Shown here: piece after piece, positions 59,670 through 64,000 of the stretch
Layout: each line of letters starts with the position of its first letter
Numbering within the stretch: position 1 is the stretch's first letter
From: Liolophura sinensis
Lineage: Eukaryota; Mollusca; Polyplacophora; Chitonida; Chitonidae
DNA length: 64,000 bases
Assembly: GCF_032854445.1 (NCBI RefSeq)
Contig: NC_088307.1
Coordinates: 8,444,017 to 8,508,016 of the forward strand
Direction of reading: 5' to 3'
Program-made: the position numbers and the translations under genes
The notes under the pieces: generated by a model
Databases searched by the model: none
Seen by the model: only the letters and a program-made list of their open reading frames with translations
What the model was told of the DNA's origin: nothing

Positions 59670-59815
59670 TGTCACAATGTCACATGTCAAGGTCACAGAT
59701 CAACAGGTCATTGTCATAATAACGCAAGATCACAGATCAAAAGTTAAGATTGTCTGTATAATTCAATTCTCAAGGTCATAATCACACAACTAGGTCACAG
59801 ATTGTCAAGGTAATC
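59670..59815 (+). promoter_or_regulatory. Cluster of AGGTCA half-sites in a 3' UTR
   Basis: TCAAGGTCA occurs twice (about 59687 and 59771), with CAGGTCA, TAGGTCA and many GTCACA words around them. This is the half-site bound by nuclear receptors such as ERR and SF-1 types; it could instead be simple-sequence drift. Confidence 0.3.
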
Positions 59816-60077
59816 TGTATAATGACTAAAGTCATTGTCACACCACTGCATGTATATCTCATTGGGCACAGTCACTGTTTTTCAAGTGGTATCCCACAGT
59901 CATGAAAAATACTCATTTTTAAGACAGAAAGTGAGAAGAAATTATTATTTTTATTTTCTAAGTGTTTCCATCAACATTTTTGTTTATTGTTCAAGCATTG
60001 AATTGTTATAATTTAAATATTTTTGCTTCCTTTACACATTGCCTAAAATTTGTCTTGCTTGTATTTCATATTCACAG

Positions 60078-60083
60078 AATAAA
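60078..60083 (+). terminator. Poly(A) signal of the 560-aa gene
   Basis: AATAAA 416 bp after the stop; a second candidate AATAAA lies near 60289. Confidence 0.55.
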
Positions 60084-60519
60084 ATCTGTAAACATGAGAT
60101 TTTTTTTACTGTTTCTCTTCTTAAATTATAAAACAGTTTTCCCGTTTAACAAGACCAAAAGTCATATGTAAATATGTCTTACCCATACCATGCTTTGAAC
60201 ACATCCTATGGGGCTTTTGGGTTTAGAAGAACTTAGATGAGCAATAATGACGGAAATTATCTGTTGTAACTTTTTCTCTAAAATTGATAAAATAAAGGTT
60301 CTTTGCAGACCTACTTTTTTATATATTACAGTATGGGTTAGCTCCCATCATGGGTTTTGTTGATCAGCGCCCCGATTGATGTTTCTACACCAAAATGGTA
60401 CACGATTTGGATACTGGTTGCATTCATTTGCCTGAAACATATTCTTTAATGAAAACCGTTGACTACATGCTTGACTGTAATGGAATGAATCTGCTTATGT
60501 ACTGGATTTAATTATAAGG

Positions 60520-62795
60520 GATTATTATTGATCAGATTATGCAACGGTTGATAATGAAATTTCTGCTAGGATCGAAATCAAAACACCCTGTTCCTCCTCT
60601 TGCTGTTAATGGTAAAAACGTGTCAAATGACGTTGAAAAGGCGAATGGATTTTGTCATTTTTCGCATCTCAATCAGCCCTTCACCACGCAGTACCTGTCT
60701 CGCCACCTTTTACGCATGATACAGAATCACGTCTCGGTTGTATACAGATCTCTGAAAATGGCATTAAACATTTGCTCGAGTGCCTTAATACGCGGAAAGC
60801 CGCAGGTACTGATGGTATAAACAAATCCATTCTTAAAAACACTGCTGATTGTATTGCAGCTTCTGTAACGAATCTTTTCAATTATTCTTTACAGACAGCT
60901 GCCTTTCCAGCGGCATGGAAGCTATCTCCAGTCTGCCCTGTGTTAAAAACAAAAGAGAGAGAGATAGACATGATGTTTCTAATTATCGACCAGTGTCCAT
61001 TTCAAACTTCTCTTTCTAAGGTCTTGGAGAAGGTCGTGTATAAACATCTGTATGAGTATTGTATGTCAAATAATCTTCTTATGCCAAATAGCCCTGGATT
61101 TAAACTTGTAGATTCGACTATATGCCAGCTAACAAAAATTGTTCATGACATCTACAAAAGTCTTGACAGTGGAAATGACATGTGTTTATTATGTTTAGAT
61201 GTCAGAAAGGCATTTTACAAAATCTGGCATGATGGTCTTCTGTTTAAGTTAGAGCAGTTGTATACTGAAGATGTGGTAAAAGTTTACTTGTGTGACAGAA
61301 AAATGAAAGTTTGTGTTAACAAGTCCGAAACTTGTCCAATATATGCTGGTGTCCCACAAGGCTCTTAATCGGGTTCACTTCTCGTCTTAACTTTTGTCAA
61401 TGATAGTAGTATGAATATTGAATGTATTATTAATATATTTGCAGATGATACATCCTTTTCTGAAGAAATTTTAGAGTTAGCAACACCTGAGACTAAACTT
61501 AACCGTGTCTGTAAAGCTGGACTAGTGAATGGCTTGAGTCATTTAACTGTTTATCTCTTAATATCATTGAAAAATAACCCCTCATTTCCGAGATAGTATT
61601 TAGATGACGTAGAGGTGAAGAGCGTTCAGTCTCATAAACATCTCGGAATTATTCTACAGAACAATGAGAAATTGAATGTAAGAGTTATAGTTAAGAAAAG
61701 TAGCATGAAGCTGTGTCATTAGTCGGTCAGGCGAACACTTACTACAAAGTGTATAATTATGCACTGTACTTTGGCTTATTGTGGTGTTCTATTGAATATA
61801 GGGATATTCTGTGGTACTATATAGCTTACTGGAAAACGTCCAACGCCGAGAAGTAGTATTATGCACATGGTGATTACGTCGAACTTCGTATAAATCTCCT
61901 TTTTAAATGAACTAAAATGGGAACCCTTATACAGTCGGCGTAGATCCATAAAGTGCATTCTATTTTTTTCAAAAAAATCGTCAATAGGCTCTCTCCACCA
62001 TACCTACAAACCTTACTAACGGAAAGATATAACACCCAAACAAATCCTTACAATCTTTGAAATAAAGGTCACTTTCGATTGTGTAAATGCCGGATTCAGA
62101 TTTTCTCTTCTTCTTTCTTGTCCAAGACTACCAAAGATTGCCTGCTCATATCCAAAACTCTTCTCTTAATACGGTTAAGAACTTTATTCAGAGCGGCATC
62201 AACCGTGATCTAACGTCTGTGAAGAATTCATTTCACACTTTTCACTCTATTGTGCTCTTTAGAATGAGAATGGGACTGGGCGCTCCTTACGGGGATCTCT
62301 TGCAGTACAACATTATTGACGACCAGTCCTGTAGTAAATGTAACCATATATGTGAAAATACATCTCATCATTTCCGTGTGTGCCTTGTACATGACATTCG
62401 TAGAGCGCACATGCTTAAAGTGTCTTCAGACTTTTATCTCCTGGAGTTCATCCTTCTATACTTTTGCCAAGTCATTCTAAACATATTTGCACTATATTCT
62501 TATAGTGATTATCTGAACTCAGCATGTATGAAAATTGATTGATTTTAAAATCTGTACATAGTTCTATAAGCATGTCCGATAGCTTCATCAACCAAACCCG
62601 GCTGTAATAAGATTTGATTTTGATTTTACTTTTTGCTCCAATTGCTTTTTTTCTGTGAACTCTTGCATATGTCATTTGTTCTCTGTGTTAATTTATGTAT
62701 AAATGTTGATTTTATTTTTGAGGAGATCTCCTTGTGGCTATTATGCTGTGTGAAATCCTCGTTAAACAAATAAAGAATTAAATTAAATCAAATTT
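60520..62795 (+). mobile_element. Degenerate non-LTR retrotransposon (LINE), reverse transcriptase and C-terminal part
   Basis: 5'-truncated LINE. Reverse transcriptase blocks can be read: RKAAGTDGINKSIL, LCLDVRKAF, YAGVPQGS, then FADDT (the Y/FxDD catalytic box) at about 61440. The C-terminal part at 62087-62480 has a C-x2-C...H...C cluster in CSKCNHICENTSHHF. Frames shift near 60650, a stop follows PQGS at 61366, and more shifts follow, so it is dead. The endonuclease domain is not seen. It ends in an A-rich tail (AATAAAGAATTAAATTAAA, about 62769). The RT layout fits a jockey/CR1-like clade, not resolved further. It lies just downstream of the poly(A) signals of the 560-aa gene, same strand. 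Confidence 0.85.
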
Positions 62796-63910
62796 TGACT
62801 GAAGTCAGAAAGGGCCTAGGGAATCTTATGTATGAGAATAAAGCCTCCGCTGGGTGCACAGCGAGGAAGTTGAAATGTGTTTATGACTTTCCCAGTCAGG
62901 CTGGCCTAGGTTATTGTGGCATAAAGTGACCTTCTTTACCACAAAATTATCGAAAAACTGATCTACGAACTTTAGCGAAAGTGTCCTCGGCACGGTCATC
63001 AGCGTGATTAGAACACATTAAACTCAATCGCCAGGTGCGTGAGAGCCAGCCTTAACCTTGGCCATTCAACATTTGAACTTCTGAGAAAAGATAACTGTAA
63101 GCCGTCTAACATAACCATGTCTGTGTTATCTCCTCCCAACTCTTGCGTCTGAGCCTCGATCCACACCTGACCAAATTATGAGAAAATTGTCGTAGGCTAA
63201 ATAAAACAAGTGTTTCAATAGGCGGGAAAGTGTATACGCCATTTATAAAGAAAGCATTTATAAAGATAGAAACACGTGGAAGATTAAGGTCATCTAGGAT
63301 TCTGTATAAAGTAATCGACAGTTTATCTCGACACCGCTCCGTCATTTAGCAATGTTCACGCGTACATTTCTTGGGCGTTGGTGTTTCAAGGTGCTAATAA
63401 GGATTCAGTTCATGTGAATCACTTTCCTATAAATTATTATCAGTCTACATTTTGCCTGTTTTGGACGTCGTGAGAGATCATTCTGAAACAACACTTTTCT
63501 ATCTTTTCCACAATTACCTAACTTTATGCCATTCAAGAACACGCCATGTCAGCCAATGCCGATCGACGTCCATTGCCACAAATGCTGCATATAAGCCTGC
63601 TAAATGCTTTTTTTTTTAACGCCATACACTTCTACTTTCGAACACTCCAAAACTCTCTCCGGGCACGGCTTAATGCGTACAAATACGACACGATCGTTGT
63701 ATACTATATGTGACTGAATCGCTCTTCCATACATCGCTTTTTTCTCTACCGCAAACCATTTAAAAAATACATGTATTGCGAAAAAAATGTAGCGATTGTC
63801 ATACTGTATATGTATTAGCTCTGAGAACGGTTGGCCATGTTCCCATCTTAGGTTCCACATTAATATATTTCTGAAAGCTAAACTGGGAAGAATGTAATAC
63901 CTTAGAACTA
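62796..63910. other. Unassigned right flank
   Basis: No gene, SINE or tandem array recognised before the terminal TA tract. Confidence 0.5.
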
Positions 63911-63911
63911 C

Positions 63912-64000
<89 letters not shown>
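63911..64000. repeat. (TA)n tract running off the window end
   Basis: About 45 TA units reach the last base, so its length is unknown. Confidence 0.97.

Overview
The window is animal nuclear DNA. It has long introns with GT-AG borders, AATAAA poly(A) signals and many microsatellites. More than twenty copies of one tRNA-derived SINE are present; its 3' part reads GTATAAGTGAAATATTC then GGCGTAAAACACCAATCAAA and ends in (AAAT)n. That SINE type and the MITE load fit a lophotrochozoan, most likely a mollusc, possibly a brachiopod; no species is claimed.

Layout. (1) Minus strand, 67-10951: a PLP-dependent aminotransferase gene of the YER152C/2-aminoadipate-transaminase type, eight exons visible, its 3' end lying beyond the left edge. 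(2) 10952-23643: 12.7 kb of repeat-rich DNA between two divergent gene starts, holding minisatellites, inverted repeats, nested MITEs and three perfect CRE palindromes near the right-hand gene. (3) Plus strand, 23644-40923: a complete paralogue in ten exons (429 aa). All comparable exon borders and phases match gene 1, so the two are a head-to-head duplicated pair. (4) 40924-44406: convergent intergenic DNA containing a near-perfect 852-bp tandem duplication whose junction lies inside SINE sequence. (5) Minus strand, 44407-49699: NFKBIL1 (IkappaB-like protein) in five exons, with an apparent one-base frameshift in exon 1. (6) Plus strand, 51993-59662: a ten-exon, 560-aa gene whose family I do not recognise, divergent from NFKBIL1. 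(7) 60.4-62.8 kb: a decayed LINE; the window then ends in a (TA)n tract.

The most unusual signal is that both aminotransferase paralogues carry an intronic minisatellite apparently seeded by an exon/5'-splice-site boundary. In the plus gene a 19-bp unit resembling TGGTAAGTTGAACACTGTC repeats through the start of intron 1, with an extra 39-nt copy of the end of exon 1. In the minus gene a unit of about 48 bp in intron 6 matches the exon 6/donor border. Also notable: the exon with the catalytic lysine in the plus gene is symmetric (123 nt, phase 2-2) and flanked by long direct repeats.

Exons were assigned by reading splice sites, phase continuity and paralogue comparison by eye. No alignment or database search was run, so family names are recognition-based.
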